A stretch of DNA of 64,000 nt, from the NCBI RefSeq assembly GCF_018691265.1, contig NW_024881282.1, forward strand, positions 25,260,899 through 25,324,898. Reading direction: 5' to 3'. The translations under genes and the position numbers were made by a program. Origin of the DNA: Tyto alba (Eukaryota; Chordata; Aves; Strigiformes; Tytonidae). The notes under the pieces are model-generated. The model searched no databases, was not told the DNA's origin, and saw only the letters and a program-made list of their open reading frames with translations. Shown here one piece after another: positions 50,301 to 61,561 of the stretch (its first letter is position 1; every line of letters starts with the position of its first letter).

Positions 50301-51957
50301 TGTCATGGGTAGGAAAAAGAACACAGAAAAGAAATGTTTGTGATGTGCTCAGATACTGAGGTGAGTATAGTCAAGTTAAGTGGTCAGATAATAAATACAA
50401 GGTTTTTTTTTAATAGAATAGTCTTCCTAGGGAAAAAAAAAATCCATTCTGCTAACATGAGAAAGTTTTATATTAAAGTGTCTATATTTGAAAAATTTTA
50501 ATGGGAAAAAGTCAGACATTTTACTTAAAAAAATATTTTTCGTGTTACTTTTTGTGGCAATAATATCCTTATATTATATTTTGTGTATTTCTATATAATT
50601 TTATATATGATTATTTCACTATTATTTAAATACTGATGTAAAACATAATCTGAACAGCACAACAGAAATACAGCATTCTGAGTAACTCAGAGCTTTTTGG
50701 AGGTTCCAAATTGATTTATTTTCTCCCCAGAAGACTGAGTTTTCTGTGAGTTTCTAATGACCGTTTAGTTTTGGGGAAGAATTTTAAAAGGACTACTTGG
50801 CAGAATTGTGTGTGGATAATAAGTCCTTGTTATCAGTGAGACCTAACATTTACATTACATTAACTAACTTTTCCCTTCTCAGGTGGTGCTCCTAGTTGGT
50901 GTTCCTAGTGAGCTGTAGTCCATGCATCTTTATACCTGTTTACTACTAACTAGAAGTTTTCTCTTTAAGAATAAAGTATGCATAGGTGAAGAGAACTACA
51001 CAAACACAGGTGCATACTATAACAGTAAATGCCTTGTTGATTGCTTAAATTAAGACAAATTTCAGAACACAGCTGCTTGGTACACTAACATATCTCCCTT
51101 AGCTATTGTTTTTAACAAGTTGTGAAACCAGCTCAAGGAGTTTTTTATCAAATCTGCTAGTAAATATTGAGCATATAATGGAGCAGTTGTATGCAGAATA
51201 ATGAGAAATTTTGTTAAAAATAGTCAAATTTCACATTTTTTTTTTAATAGATGAGGGCTTTGAGCTTGACATGTATCAATGTTCAGGTTTTTACAAGACA
51301 AAAAAACCCCCAACCTGTTCTTGGATTCAGCAATAGCGTTATTTAAAATATATGTCTACTTCCAAATCTTAGTCCAAAAGCAATGATATAAGGATTAGTA
51401 ATTTTCAACATACAAATGATCTTTTATATAGTAGAAAAGAACAGAGCAGGTGGTTGGAGGGGGGGTTCCTTTTGTCAAAATATGGCATTTGATGTATGGA
51501 TTCATAAAACATTAGGATGGAAGAATGGAGGATCATGAAGTTATACCTGACTTAGCCACCAGATCTCACTGACTCCCAGTTTTAAAAAAGAGTGCCAAAG
51601 AGCAATGGGGCTGATGACCAATCTCCGCATAGGGGAACTGAATGCAAAATACATAAGGATCAGAATTAATGGACATTTTGGATAAGTCCCATCTACTTCA
51701 GAAGCATCGATGCAACCTCGGTAAGGAGAGGTTTTGTCTTATAGATACGTGCTGAAGTTCCTCAGGGGAGACAGCAGGAATGTTGATGTGTTGGTTGACA
51801 GACCCCATTTGGAGTCCTGAAAGGTTTTCAACAGATTCTCTCACAAAAAAAAAGTTTAAAGAAACTAAATCATAGAATAAAAAAGGCAGTCCTTGCATTG
51901 CTGATTAATTGTTTGAAACTGAAAGTTTGAGTAAACTGTTGGAGGGACTAAGGGTGG
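47367..51957. other. Unique sequence with one MIR-like relic, no supported gene
   Basis: A 114-codon minus-strand frame (47918-47574) and a 119-codon plus-strand frame (48239-48598) resemble nothing I know and have no splice or homology support. The part from 50200 to 51900 is very AT-rich. The MIR-like fragment is at 49515-49600. Confidence 0.4.
49515..49600 (+). mobile_element. Possible MIR-like SINE fragment
   Basis: GCAAAGTCATTTAACCTGTC followed by TGCATCTTTAACA and TTAGTATAAAACCTCAAAGG parallels the MIR pattern GCAAGTCACTTAACCTCT ... CATCTGTAAAATG ... AATAGTACCTACCTCATAGG. It is diverged, and chance similarity is possible. Confidence 0.3.
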
Positions 51958-52825
51958 CGAAGGGAACATGGTGGATTCCTGTTGAGGCCTGAGTGTGCAC
52001 ATGGGCTATTCAACATATTCATAAACAATCTGTAGAAAGGGATGAACAAAGTCATGACAAAGGTTGATGATGATCCAAAAGTATTTATATCAGGACTAAG
52101 AACAAGGGCAAGGGCTGAATGTAAAGACTGACAGAAAGATCTTATGAGACTGAGTGACTGGAGAATAAAATGGCAGGTGAAATTCCATGTAGATAAATGA
52201 AAGTGATGCACAGAGGAAAAAAAAAAAACAATTTTGCATATGAAATGATAGCCTTTTAGATGACCACTAACTCTCAAGAGTAAGATCTTGAGGTTATAAT
52301 AAATATTTCCATGAAAATGTCAGTCTCAGTGCTCAGTAGCGGTCAAAGAAGCAGATGCAAATGTTAACGATCATTATAAGAAAATAGAGAACAAACCAGA
52401 AAATGTCATAATGCTATTGCATGATTTCATGATTTGCATAAGAATTACATAAAGCATAGGTTCCATCATGTTCAAAAGGAGATGTTAAATCTGAAAAAGT
52501 TTCTGAGAAGGGCAACAAAAATTATTATGGGTATTGAATAACTTTAATGTGAGCACCAACTAAATAAACCGGGACTCTTCAGTACTGGGAAAGAAACCTG
52601 TACAGGAGGAGATGAGACAGAGGTACAAAACACCATGAGCAGTGTGAAGAGGAGATTGTACGAGGCAGGTTAAAAGCAAACAAAGAGAGATGTATTTCGC
52701 TTAGTAGGTAGTCAGCCTGTGCACAAAGTGCCTGTGGCTAATGCGGATGCTAAAGCCACAGGCTTATGTGGGAGACTGGACCAGTCCATGGAAGAGAAAT
52801 ACATTGACAATTCCTAAATACCTAC
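51958..52825 (+). mobile_element. Ancient CR1 LINE, ORF2 3' half, heavily decayed
   Basis: The segment follows the nucleotide order of old sauropsid CR1 across the late RT and C-terminal region. Landmarks are TATTCAACATATTCATAAAC, then GATGATGATCCAAAAGTATT (where GCAGATGATACAAAA would encode the catalytic ADD), and GACTGGAGAATAAAATGGCA. Next come GTAGATAAATGAAAGTGATG, GGTCAAAGAAGCAGATGCAA, GAGAAGGGCAACAAAAATTA and AAACACCATGAGCAGTGTG. The right end reads GGACCAGTCCATGGAAGAG. Many stops and indels show long inactivity. A few hundred bases of further 3' UTR may follow but could not be traced. Confidence 0.75.
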
Positions 52826-54917
52826 CACATCCAGCTCAGGACACTCCTGAGGTGAAAATAGGTGAAGGCTTGGCTTGTGTTAGGTGAAGGCATCAGTTTA
52901 TGTCAAAGACCCTGTTACCACTGTTTAGTACGCTTCATCAGTTAAAACATCCCTTTCATAAAGGCATCTAGTCCCCATTAGAGTACACCCAGGAAGTGGA
53001 AAAAAGACTATGTCCCAGCAGAGGTGGTATGGAGCTGAGGGTGTGCTGGTGCAGCAGTGCAGGAAATAGAGCAATACAGATCTTTGAAGGGAACACTGGG
53101 AGAGAGAAAGAAACAGAGGAGGTGGTGAAAAAAGATAAGGTTGTTGGGGAGGAAATCAATTATTTACAAGCTGAGGTGATGGGGTGTGGGACAGGAGTAG
53201 TTAGGTCTGTTGGAGTCAAAGGGCAGACAGGACTGATTTGTGATTTGCAGAGGACTGTTAAATATAGGGATGATGTTAAAACTACTGTTGTTAAAGCTAC
53301 TTTTGAGCAATGGAATGATATCCCATAGTTCTCTTTGAATTTTCCTGTCTTCATCTTCTAGGAAGTTTTTCATCCTCCTTTCCTTTACTGTATTAAAGAG
53401 ACCTTTAATTCATGTTATTCTGTTCCTGCTAAAGTGCACCAATAAAGATGAATCTGGTCATGTCTATTTTGCCTAAAATACATATAACAAGGTCAGAAGC
53501 AAGGAGCAGAATCTCCAAAGAGAGTGAATTCTATACTCCTCTACATATCTTTTACTTTGGGATAAGAAAATAGCTCAACATTATATGCTGGTATACCTGG
53601 CAAAATTAAACACTTCTCTTCCACAGTAACAAATCAAAATGAAATTTGGAGAACTAAGGACTTCATCAGGCCTACCTATGTTGATGAACTAATAAAATTT
53701 GGTCCATAATGTGATAGAGAATTGCCAGGCTACCTTAATATACCCAACCTACTTTAAAAGTACTAATTTTCCCAAACAAGAAAATTTTTTTTTTTCATCA
53801 TTCATGTTTACTTAAGACATGTACTTTTCAACTCCATGAACTCAGTGTTAATATGATTTTCCCTAAAGACAGTGTTGGAATTTTTTATGGTGGGTAAAAA
53901 CCATTTCCACTGGTTCAGGTTGTCAAAGCTGCTAGTATGTCAAAAAAGAATCTATGATTAAATTATCAGAGAGGTTACAGTAGATATTTGGAACACAATA
54001 GTCAGGAGGCTTTCTTATTATTTGACATGCAATTAAATGGGCTTATGTGCTGAAAAGCAGAAAGGTGACAGCACTGGGGAATATTGCAAGTCATATTTTT
54101 GACCTTAATTAGTTCAAACCTTATAACTGCTTCTGTGGATTTCCCCTCACCCTCTCCTGTCCCTTATAATTATGAAGAATAAAATCTCTGCATATCTAGA
54201 AGGCAACATAAAGATAGGTGGCAGCAAGGATCCTAAACCCATGAAAATTGTTGCCACCACTGGTAAAATGTCTCAGCAAATATTTCTTTTTTCTTCTTGA
54301 CACAAAATGCACCTACAAATTAACAAAACATTCTCTGTTGTTCATTTGTTTATATCAAGTGTTTGCTGTGCATACTATGGAATAAATAAAAAGACAGACT
54401 TTAGGACAGCTTAAAGTCTAATAATAAAGGGGGAAGTGGAGATGGTAACAAAAGAGCGTGTGAGTTCAGAGTCTGTGATCACAGAAAACCCGTGTGACCA
54501 CAATGATCTGCCACCTTAGTCAAAAGGGACTACAGACTTCTGATGTTTGATTTGTAACTGCAGGAGGAGACAAATAGATTTTTGCCCCATGCTAGATCAG
54601 TGATTTCCAGTTTAAAGATGGGCACAGCTCTACCATTGGTGATGGAAGCTGATATAATCCTTCAATGTCGGTATTTAAGGACACTTGAATATTTCAAGGG
54701 CCTCAAGGACAATGTTGTTTCTCTGGCAGGTATCTTTATCATTAGTTAATATAGAGCATTTTTGGTCATGAAGTATTATTGATCTGGCTAGTAGGTTCAT
54801 GTACATTTCATCTTCCTTCTGATAAGCCAGTGTGGAGACCTGCAAAGACGTGGAGCAAGAAGAGAACCACCTTGATGCTGCTATTTTTACAAATCTGACC
54901 ATTAGCATTGCGAAGAA
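52826..54917. other. Unique AT-rich sequence, no supported gene
   Basis: The first 150 bp may be the untraceable end of the preceding CR1. Both strands have a roughly 60-110-codon open frame near 53000-53370 with no recognisable product. An ancient repeat echo lies at 54383-54445. Confidence 0.4.
54383..54445 (+). repeat. Possible ancient interspersed repeat fragment
   Basis: AATAAATAAAAAGACAGACT, then ACAGCTTAAAGTCTAATAAT and AAAGGGGGAAGTGGAGAT, parallel the same old repeat pattern seen at 42049-42105, here including the following GGGGGAGA block. The family is not named. Confidence 0.3.
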
Positions 54918-56018
54918 CAGAATCATAGAATGCTTCCATGGAAAGGACCTCAAAAATCATCCAGTCCCACCCCCCTGCCCCGGGCAGGGCCCCCTTCCCC
55001 CAGCCCAGGGGGCTCCCAGCCCCGTCCAGCCTGGCCTTGAACCCTTCCAGGGAGGGGGCACCCACAGCTGCTCTGGGCACCCTGGGCCAGCGCCTCAGCA
55101 CCCTCATAGTGAAGAATTCCTTCCTTACATCTAATCTAAATCTGCCCTCTTCCAGTTTAAAGCCATTACCCCTCATCCTATCACTGCACCCCCTGACCCA
55201 GAGTCCCCCCCCACCTCTCCTGTCCCCCCTTTAAGCCCTGGGAGGCCGCTCGAAGGTCTCCCCGGAGCCTTCTCTTCTCCAGGCTGAACCCCCCAACTCT
55301 CTCAGCCTGCCCTCACAGCAGAGGTGCTCCAGCCCCCTGAGCATCTTTGTGGGCCTCCTCCTCTGAGCCCGCTCGAGCAGCTCCATGTCCTTCTTATGTG
55401 GGAACCCCAGAGCTGGACACAGGACTGCAGGTGGGGTCTCCCAAGAGCAGAGTAGAGGGGGAGAATCCCCTCCCTCAGTCTGCTGGCCACACTTCTCTTG
55501 ATGCAGCCCAGGGTACGGTTGGCTTTCTGGGCTGCAAGCACACATTGCTGGCTCCTAGTCAGTTTTTCACCCACTACTATTCCCAAGACCTTCTCTGCAG
55601 GGCTGCTCTCAATTCTCTCATCCCCCGGCCTGTATTTGTGCTGGGGATTGCCCTGACCACTGTGCAGGACCTTGCCCTTGGCCTTGTTGAACCCCATGAG
55701 GTTCACACAGGCCCCCCTCTCCAGCCTGTCCAGGTCCCTCTGGATGCCATCCCTGACCTCCAGCGTGTCCCCGCACCACACAGCTTGGTGTCACCGGCAA
55801 ACTTGCTGAGGGTGCGCTCAATCCCACTGTCCGTGTCCCCAACAAAGATGTTAAACAGCGCCAGTCCCAGCACCGACCCCTGAGGAACGCCACTGGTCAC
55901 TGCTCTCCACTTGGACATCAAGAAATTTGAGTGTGTCCATCCAGACAATCCCTTATTCACTGAGTGGTCCATCCATAGAACACATGTCTCTCCAATTTAG
56001 AGACAAGGTTGTCATGTA
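54918..56018 (-). mobile_element. CR1 LINE, GC-rich younger lineage, 5'-truncated
   Basis: A 1101-bp CR1 in reverse, from its 3' tail (CAGAATCATAGAATGCTTCC) to a truncation inside ORF2 at about 56018. The minus-strand reading gives [16 protein letters not shown], then FAGDTKLC where most CR1 have FADDTKLG. A frame change follows in the stretch GTGCGGGGACACGCTGG, where the longer GTGCGGTCGACACG form would keep the frame. The next frame carries [20 protein letters not shown] and further ORF2 sequence, and the C-terminal part has [20 protein letters not shown]. Its 3' UTR is unusually C/G-rich. The closest relative seen is the plus-strand copy at 58391-59492. Confidence 0.92.
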
Positions 56019-58243
56019 TAGAAGGTACAGCAGCAAAGTACTATTGAGAGGAAAATCTTACAGATCTTTGGGGAAGAGTTGAGAGGGAGGCAAAAAAACA
56101 GAAGAAAAAAAATTCTTTAAAAGCTCTGGGATTGTGTTATCACCTAAGATTTGTAAAGTCAAGCAGAAAACTTTTTATTCTCTACCAAACATGATGAAAC
56201 ATTTTTTGGGCAAAACATTAATGTCTGTAGATCTCAAGAAGACAATGAAGAGACAAAATGTGGGATGAGAAGGATGCTAGATGAACCAGAGAAAGCATCA
56301 GACTTGTATTCTTCCAAAAGATGCAACTAAGTTTCAGGAATTTTCTGTCTTCTTGTGAGTTTATTTTCTTTTTAGATTTTAAAACATATATATGTAAATA
56401 AAAGTTTTGGTACATTTATAATAGTTTATTAACACTTCCTGTTTATTCGTAATAATTGATTCTTGGATTAATAGACTTTCCTCTGCTTGCTTATGAGCCT
56501 CATTCCTTCCAGAAAGAGAAAACACTCACAGATTTTTTCACTCTGCCTCTCCAAATCTCTGAGGTTCTCTCTGAAGAAAAATAGTTTTGGGAATTATCTC
56601 CATGCAGTACAATCAGCAATGATATAAGAAGCACCATTTTAGCTGAGATACTTGAAAGTATTGCAGTCTAGTGAGATAAATGAGAGCTTGAATGGCCATA
56701 TATTCATTGTTCTAAATAATTGTGTTTATTCCCCTTTTTGAGGTGCCCACCTACCAGTTGTGCTTTGTGGCTTGGCAAGACGAGAAATCCTGCAATGGTG
56801 TCCTTGGTGGCAGCCCCAGGGCTTGCAGTGCCTGCCACCAGTGCAGGGCAACCCAGGGGATGCAGAGAGGCCACACTGGGAAGCCTACGTGAGTTCTGGA
56901 GCCACAGAGTGCACAAACATGAATAGGACACCTGAGTTTGAGTCACTCAGTGATGGTGCTGCTTGTGTTTCATGCATGCTACTCTTGCAAAGTTAAATCT
57001 AATCCCAGAAATATTGTTGCTGAAATTCCGCTAGAGCATGGAAAAGTCCAGGGGACCAAAACAGAGGGTAAGCTGTACTCTCGTGGCATAAGTTTAATGC
57101 AGTTGAGGATAAAAGGACACAATTGCTGTGATTCTATGATTCTGTGAGAGATCTGAGTTCTAGTTTACTGCAGCAAACTTTGACTTTCCTCTCATTATTT
57201 CACAGTGAACCCCATTATATTTTTTATTTCTCTTAAAGTTTCAGATTTTGTGATGTTAGAAAGATGTTCAAGTTTCCTTGGAATTTTTACCTCTTAGAGT
57301 TTTGGAGAAAACCCTGATGTTAAGACGTCTGAGCTCACTAAAATCTGAAACCAAAAAAAAACTTTAAAAAAATTTAAGCATTTTAAAAATTAGTTCCTTA
57401 TTATTTCTAAAACAATTGCCTGATTTTTAATCCTGACTCAATGCTTTTGAACACATGACACTGCTTGTAATGATTTCCTCATCTGTAAAATTAGGATAAA
57501 TGTAATTAAATCCCTCAAAGCAATGTTGGAAAGTTAATCACTTGGAAGAACATATGAGATGGAAGTTACTATATGCCTGTAAAATATTTGTGTTATTAGT
57601 TACAATATCTTGGGCAATTAAAGTATACATTTTGCTAAACTCAGGCTTTTAACTAACAACAGAGCATAAAGTATGTTTTTCCTTTATGTGAAATACCCTG
57701 GAGGAAAGCTTGAATCTATATTTACTGTCCAACAGAAGGGATGAGTTGGCTTGTTCAAGGCAAATTGCATTAAGTGTAGAAACCCAACGAAAACATCAAT
57801 TACTGTGTTAGTCCTTATGCACTCAGCTTGAGGTTGTTCACCAATCATGTGGGAACAATTATCTTTATGGATTATTGATTATATTCAACCCTCAGGCAGC
57901 TGTGGGCCTCATAAGGCACTTTGTGGTTGCAAAAAGGGTAAATTTTGTAGGCTATTTCAAGAGTCTTCCTAAATAATTTGAGAATGTTTTAATCAACCCC
58001 TAGGGTCAGTTACCACTAGTAATCAGACTAGATGGATAATTTGATTATTAGAGATTCTTTAGGACATAAATAGGTGCAGTAATAATGTTAGGTAAACTAG
58101 AAATACAAGATATTGATACAAAGGTCTAATTCATGTATATAAGTAAATTGTAAATATGTTAGGACTGGTGGTTGGAAACAGCAATTATTTTCTCCAGGGA
58201 TTGCCAGAGGCAAGTAAAGGATATTACATTTTTGTACTGATGA
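56019..58243. other. Loop between the two inverted CR1 copies, no supported gene
   Basis: AT-rich sequence. TGATTCTATGATTCTGTGAG at about 57129-57148 looks like an isolated CR1-type tail, but no CR1 body precedes it. A MIR-like relic lies at 57465-57535. Open frames around 56704-57147 overlap on both strands and are unassigned. Confidence 0.45.
57465..57535 (+). mobile_element. MIR-like ancient SINE fragment
   Basis: TGATTTCCTCATCTGTAAAA followed by TTAGGATAAATGTAATTAAA and CTCAAAGCAATGTTGGAAAG closely follows the MIR core (TTTCCTCATCTGTAAAATGG, GGATAATAAT, TCATAGGGTTGTTGTGAGG). This is the best of the MIR-like matches in the window. Confidence 0.5.
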
Positions 58244-59492
58244 TTGGTGACAGCCAACATGGATTCACAAAGGACATATTGTGCCTGGCAAATTTGGTGG
58301 CCTTCTACAATGGGGTTATAATGCTGGTGGAAAAGGGAAGAGAAACTGACATCATCTATCTGGGCTTGTGCAAAGATTTTGACACTGTCCTACATGACAT
58401 CCTTGTCTCTAAATTGGAGAGACAGATGTTCTATGGATGGACCACTCAGTGAATAAGGGATTGTCTGGATGGACACACTCAAATTTCTTGATGTTCAAGT
58501 GGAGAGCAGTGACGAGTGGCGTTCCTCAGGGGTCAGTGCTGGGACTGGCGCTGTTTAACATCTCTGTTGGTGACACGGACAGTGGGATTGAGCGCACCCT
58601 CAGCAAGTTTGCCGGTGACACCAAGCTGTGTGGTGCGGGGACACGCTGGAGGGCAGGGATGGCATCCAGAGGGACCTGGACAGGCTGGAGAGGGGGGCCT
58701 GTGTGAACCTCATGGGGTTCAACAAGGCCAAGGGCAAGGTCCTGCACAGGGGTCAGGGCAATCCCCAGCACAAATACAGGCTGGGTGATGAGTGGATTGA
58801 GAGCAGCCCTGCGGAGAAAGACTTGGGGGTATTAGTGGGTGGAAAATTGAGTATGAGCCAGCAATGTGTGCTTGCAGCCCAGAAAGCCAACCGTACCCTG
58901 GGCTGCATCGAGAGAAGTGTGGCCAGCAGGTCGAGGGGGGTGATTCTCCCCCTCTACTCTGCTCTTGGGAGACCCCACCTGCAGTCCTGTGTCCAGCTCT
59001 GGGGTTCCCACATAAGAAGGACACGGAGCTGCTCGAGAGGGCTCAGAGGAGGAGGCCCACAAAGATGCTCAGGGGGCTGGAGCAGCTCCCCTGGGAGGCC
59101 AGGCTGAGAGAGTTGGGGGGTTCAGCCTGGAGAAGAGAAGGCTCCGGGGAGACCTTCGAGCAGCCTCCCAGGGCTTAAAGGGGGGACAGGAGAGGTGGGG
59201 GGGGACTCTGGGTCAGGGGGTGCAGTGATAGGATGAGGGGTAATGGCTTTAAACTGGAAGAGGGCAGATTTAGATTAGATGTAAGGAAGGAATTCTTCAC
59301 TATGAGGGTGCTGAGGCGCTGGCCCAGGGTGCCCAGAGCAGCTGTGGGTGCCCCCTCCCTGGAAGGGTTCAAGGCCAGGTTGGACGGGGCTGGGAGCCCC
59401 CTGGGCTGGGGGAAGGGGGCCCTGCCCGGGGCAGGGGGGGTGGCACTGGATGATCTTTGAGGTTTCTTCCACGGAACCATTCTATGATTCTG
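58244..59492 (+). mobile_element. CR1 LINE, GC-rich younger lineage, 5'-truncated
   Basis: About 1249 bp, plus orientation. It enters ORF2 at [20 protein letters not shown] and continues through [35 protein letters not shown] and FAGDTKLC. After the same one-base frame break as its relative, it continues with [20 protein letters not shown] and ends at CCATTCTATGATTCTG. It also lacks the stretch between the CACTCAA and GATGT landmarks that longer CR1 copies carry, again exactly like the copy at 54918-56018. The two are alike in length (1102 and 1101 bp over the shared part) and nearly identical by eye. Several frameshifts make it non-coding. The remaining frames (58437-58706, 58628-59107, 58864-59178, 59233-59460) are all fragments of this element. 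Confidence 0.92.
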
Positions 59493-60487
59493 TGACTGTC
59501 TCTGTGGTGCATACCAACAGCAGAGTTTCTTCCATTATTTCTGAACAATAGGGGTCTTTTTATTTCCAACAATGAACTGACTCAAAATAACTGGATTTGA
59601 GGCAAAACCCACCAAAGTCAGTGTAAACCCTTCTGTTTTGAATGCTACTGTACTGATACAGGACTCTTTTTAATCGTGAGATGTTTGGCTCCTATTTTAG
59701 AAGCAAGTCTTATGTTTCCAGTTCACTGGTATTTGGTGTTTAAGGGTTTTATCAAGCTCTTTTGGGAAAATAGTATTTTCTGCATACTGATAACAGAGTT
59801 GTGCTTTGTGTAGCATGCCCATTGTAAATAAACTAGCATTTTTCTTTTCTGTCTGCCATGCACACTTTTTTCCTTTAGTTTTCTTTTTTTTTTTTTTTTT
59901 TTTTTTTATTTTGCTGCCATGTCATTTTATGCTACTCCAGTCTAGTGCAGAAGAGACAGGATTGTAAATCCTTAATTCCATCAAGTTGTTCCAGGAGAGC
60001 TCTGTGGGACAAGACTGCCCAGGAACTCAACAAAAAATATGTCTTCTCACATTCTTGGTAGTTTAATGTCAGTGGAAAGTTCCCTCCCATTTTTCAATTT
60101 GGTGTTTTCACACTTGCTCAACAAAGGAGTGTCAAGATGAGTTCAGTACACGTATCCACTGCTGAGAAATGCGCCTGACTGCATTTGACTGGTGATAGTT
60201 ATCTCACTGCCAGCTGCAGGTCACCAGATGAATTAGAATTAATAATGATTGAACTGTGGCTTAAGTTGTACCCCTCAAAAAATCCTGCCTAACTGCAAGT
60301 AGGAGATAAGTATCTCTCCATTTCTGCTATTTACAAAAAATCTGACCCTGAAAACATAAGCAGTATCAGTCATATTTTAGGCAACCTGTAGCCCAGTGGC
60401 TTGTACACCTCTGAAGACAAACAAGATTTTGAAAATTTGTGGTTTGGGTTACGGAGCCAACAAGCACTAGGTAGCCCATAGGAATGC
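59493..60487. other. Unique sequence with a long T-run
   Basis: T24 at 59884-59907. Otherwise there is no recognisable feature. The last five bases, AATGC at 60483-60487, are the probable left target-site duplication of the next LTR. Confidence 0.45.
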
Positions 60488-60617
60488 TGTCCTGGGTTGA
60501 GTGAGTGGTGGAGTTTTTTGGTGGCAGGGGAGGGGGCTATCGGGGCGGCCCCCTGTGAGAAGCTTCTCGAAGCTCCCTCAGCTCCACGTCAGCTCCACTT
60601 CTGTTTGGGAAATTGAG

Positions 60618-60656
60618 CCAATCGGCTGCGCCTCTGCGATAACGTATTTAAGAAGG
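60618..60656 (+). promoter_or_regulatory. LTR core promoter elements, copy 3
   Basis: CCAAT at 60618-60622 lies about 22 bp upstream of a TATA-like CGTATTTAAGAAGG starting near 60643. This is the arrangement of an LTR promoter. Transcription would run rightward. Confidence 0.55.
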
Positions 60657-61367
60657 GACGTGGTGAGGAGCAGTGGGACTGGTGAGGAGGAGTTGCTGCA
60701 GCTGCATGAACACCAAGGTCAGTGGAGGAACGGAGGAAGAAAGGAGGGGGGAGGTGTGCCGGAGCAGAGACCCTCCTGTATCCTGTGGTGAGATGGCAGG
60801 GCGGCCCCCCCCTGCCACCCATGAAGATCTACGGTGGAGCAGACATTGATTTACAGCCTGTCGTTCCTGCTCGGTTGATCAAGGTTCTGTGCCTGAAGAA
60901 GGCCGGGGTCTCATGGGAAAAGGCAGCCCCGCTGCTGTAATTCAGCGCTGGGAGGATTGCAGCCTGCGGGGGGGGTCCCACGCCGGAGCAGCTCGGGAAG
61001 GGCTGCAGCCGTGGGAGGGAATCCAGTCGGAGGAAGTTAGTGACCCATGACAGAGCAGTGTGGGGAACGCTGCGGCCCATGGGAGGAATTCAAGTCAGAG
61101 AAAGTTTGTGGAGGACTGTCTGCTGTGAGAGGGGGACCACGATGGAGCAGGGGGTAACAAGTTTTGGACACTCCCCTCACCGAAGATGAAGGAAGTGGCA
61201 GCACTGACTGCACCCCCCATTCCCTGCCCCTGCACCACTGGGGGAGGAGGTAGAGATATCGGGAGCAGAGCTGAGCCCGGGAAGAAGGGAGGGGTGGGGG
61301 GAAGGTGTTCTCAAGATGTGGCAATGCTTCTCACTGTCCTACTCTGTTATGTGTTGTTAGTGTCTGT

Positions 61368-61373
61368 AATAAA
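61368..61373 (+). terminator. LTR polyadenylation signal AATAAA, copy 3
   Basis: An intact AATAAA sits in the 3' part of the LTR, followed within 20 bp by a T-rich stretch (GTTCTTTTTTTCTTCCCC), as expected of a polyadenylation site. The other two copies have AATTAAA at this place. Confidence 0.55.
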
Positions 61374-61561
61374 TGTATGTTCTTTTTTTCTTCCCCTAAC
61401 GAGTCTGCCTTTTGCTCATGATCATAAAAGGGGGATTTTCCCCCATCCCAGTCCTATCTTGAACCCCAAGCCTGGCTCTCTGTCCCTTCTCATAGCCGGA
61501 GGGGAAGGGAGAGAGAGGTGCTGCATTGTGGTTGGCTGTCAATCAGGCCTAAACCACGACA

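Larger units (their letters stand above)
60488..61561 (+). mobile_element. Solo LTR, avian ERVL-like family, copy 3, with TSD
   Basis: About 1074 bp with ends TGTCCTGGGTTGAG and GGCCTAAACCACGACA, the closest of the three to the typical avian ERVL LTR termini. The flanking repeat is AATGC at 60483-60487 and again at 61561-61565. Since the last A of the LTR and the first A of the repeat cannot be separated, the duplication is 4 or 5 bp. It carries CCAAT, a TATA-like box and an intact AATAAA. The centre has GC-rich blocks with repeated CCGGAGCAG, ATGGAGCAG and GTGGAGCAG. No retroviral genes adjoin it, so it is a solo LTR. The open frames inside are on both strands and are not coding. Confidence 0.88.

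Noticed and set aside
54808..59480. Many 60-178-codon frames as genes
   Set aside because: All lie in the two CR1 copies, on one strand as broken ORF2 and on the other as antisense of GC-rich LINE sequence.
59884..59907. Long T-runs (also at 10377, 13220, 22097, 46246) as tails of reverse-oriented processed pseudogenes
   Set aside because: No coding-derived sequence or target duplication is seen beside any of them.
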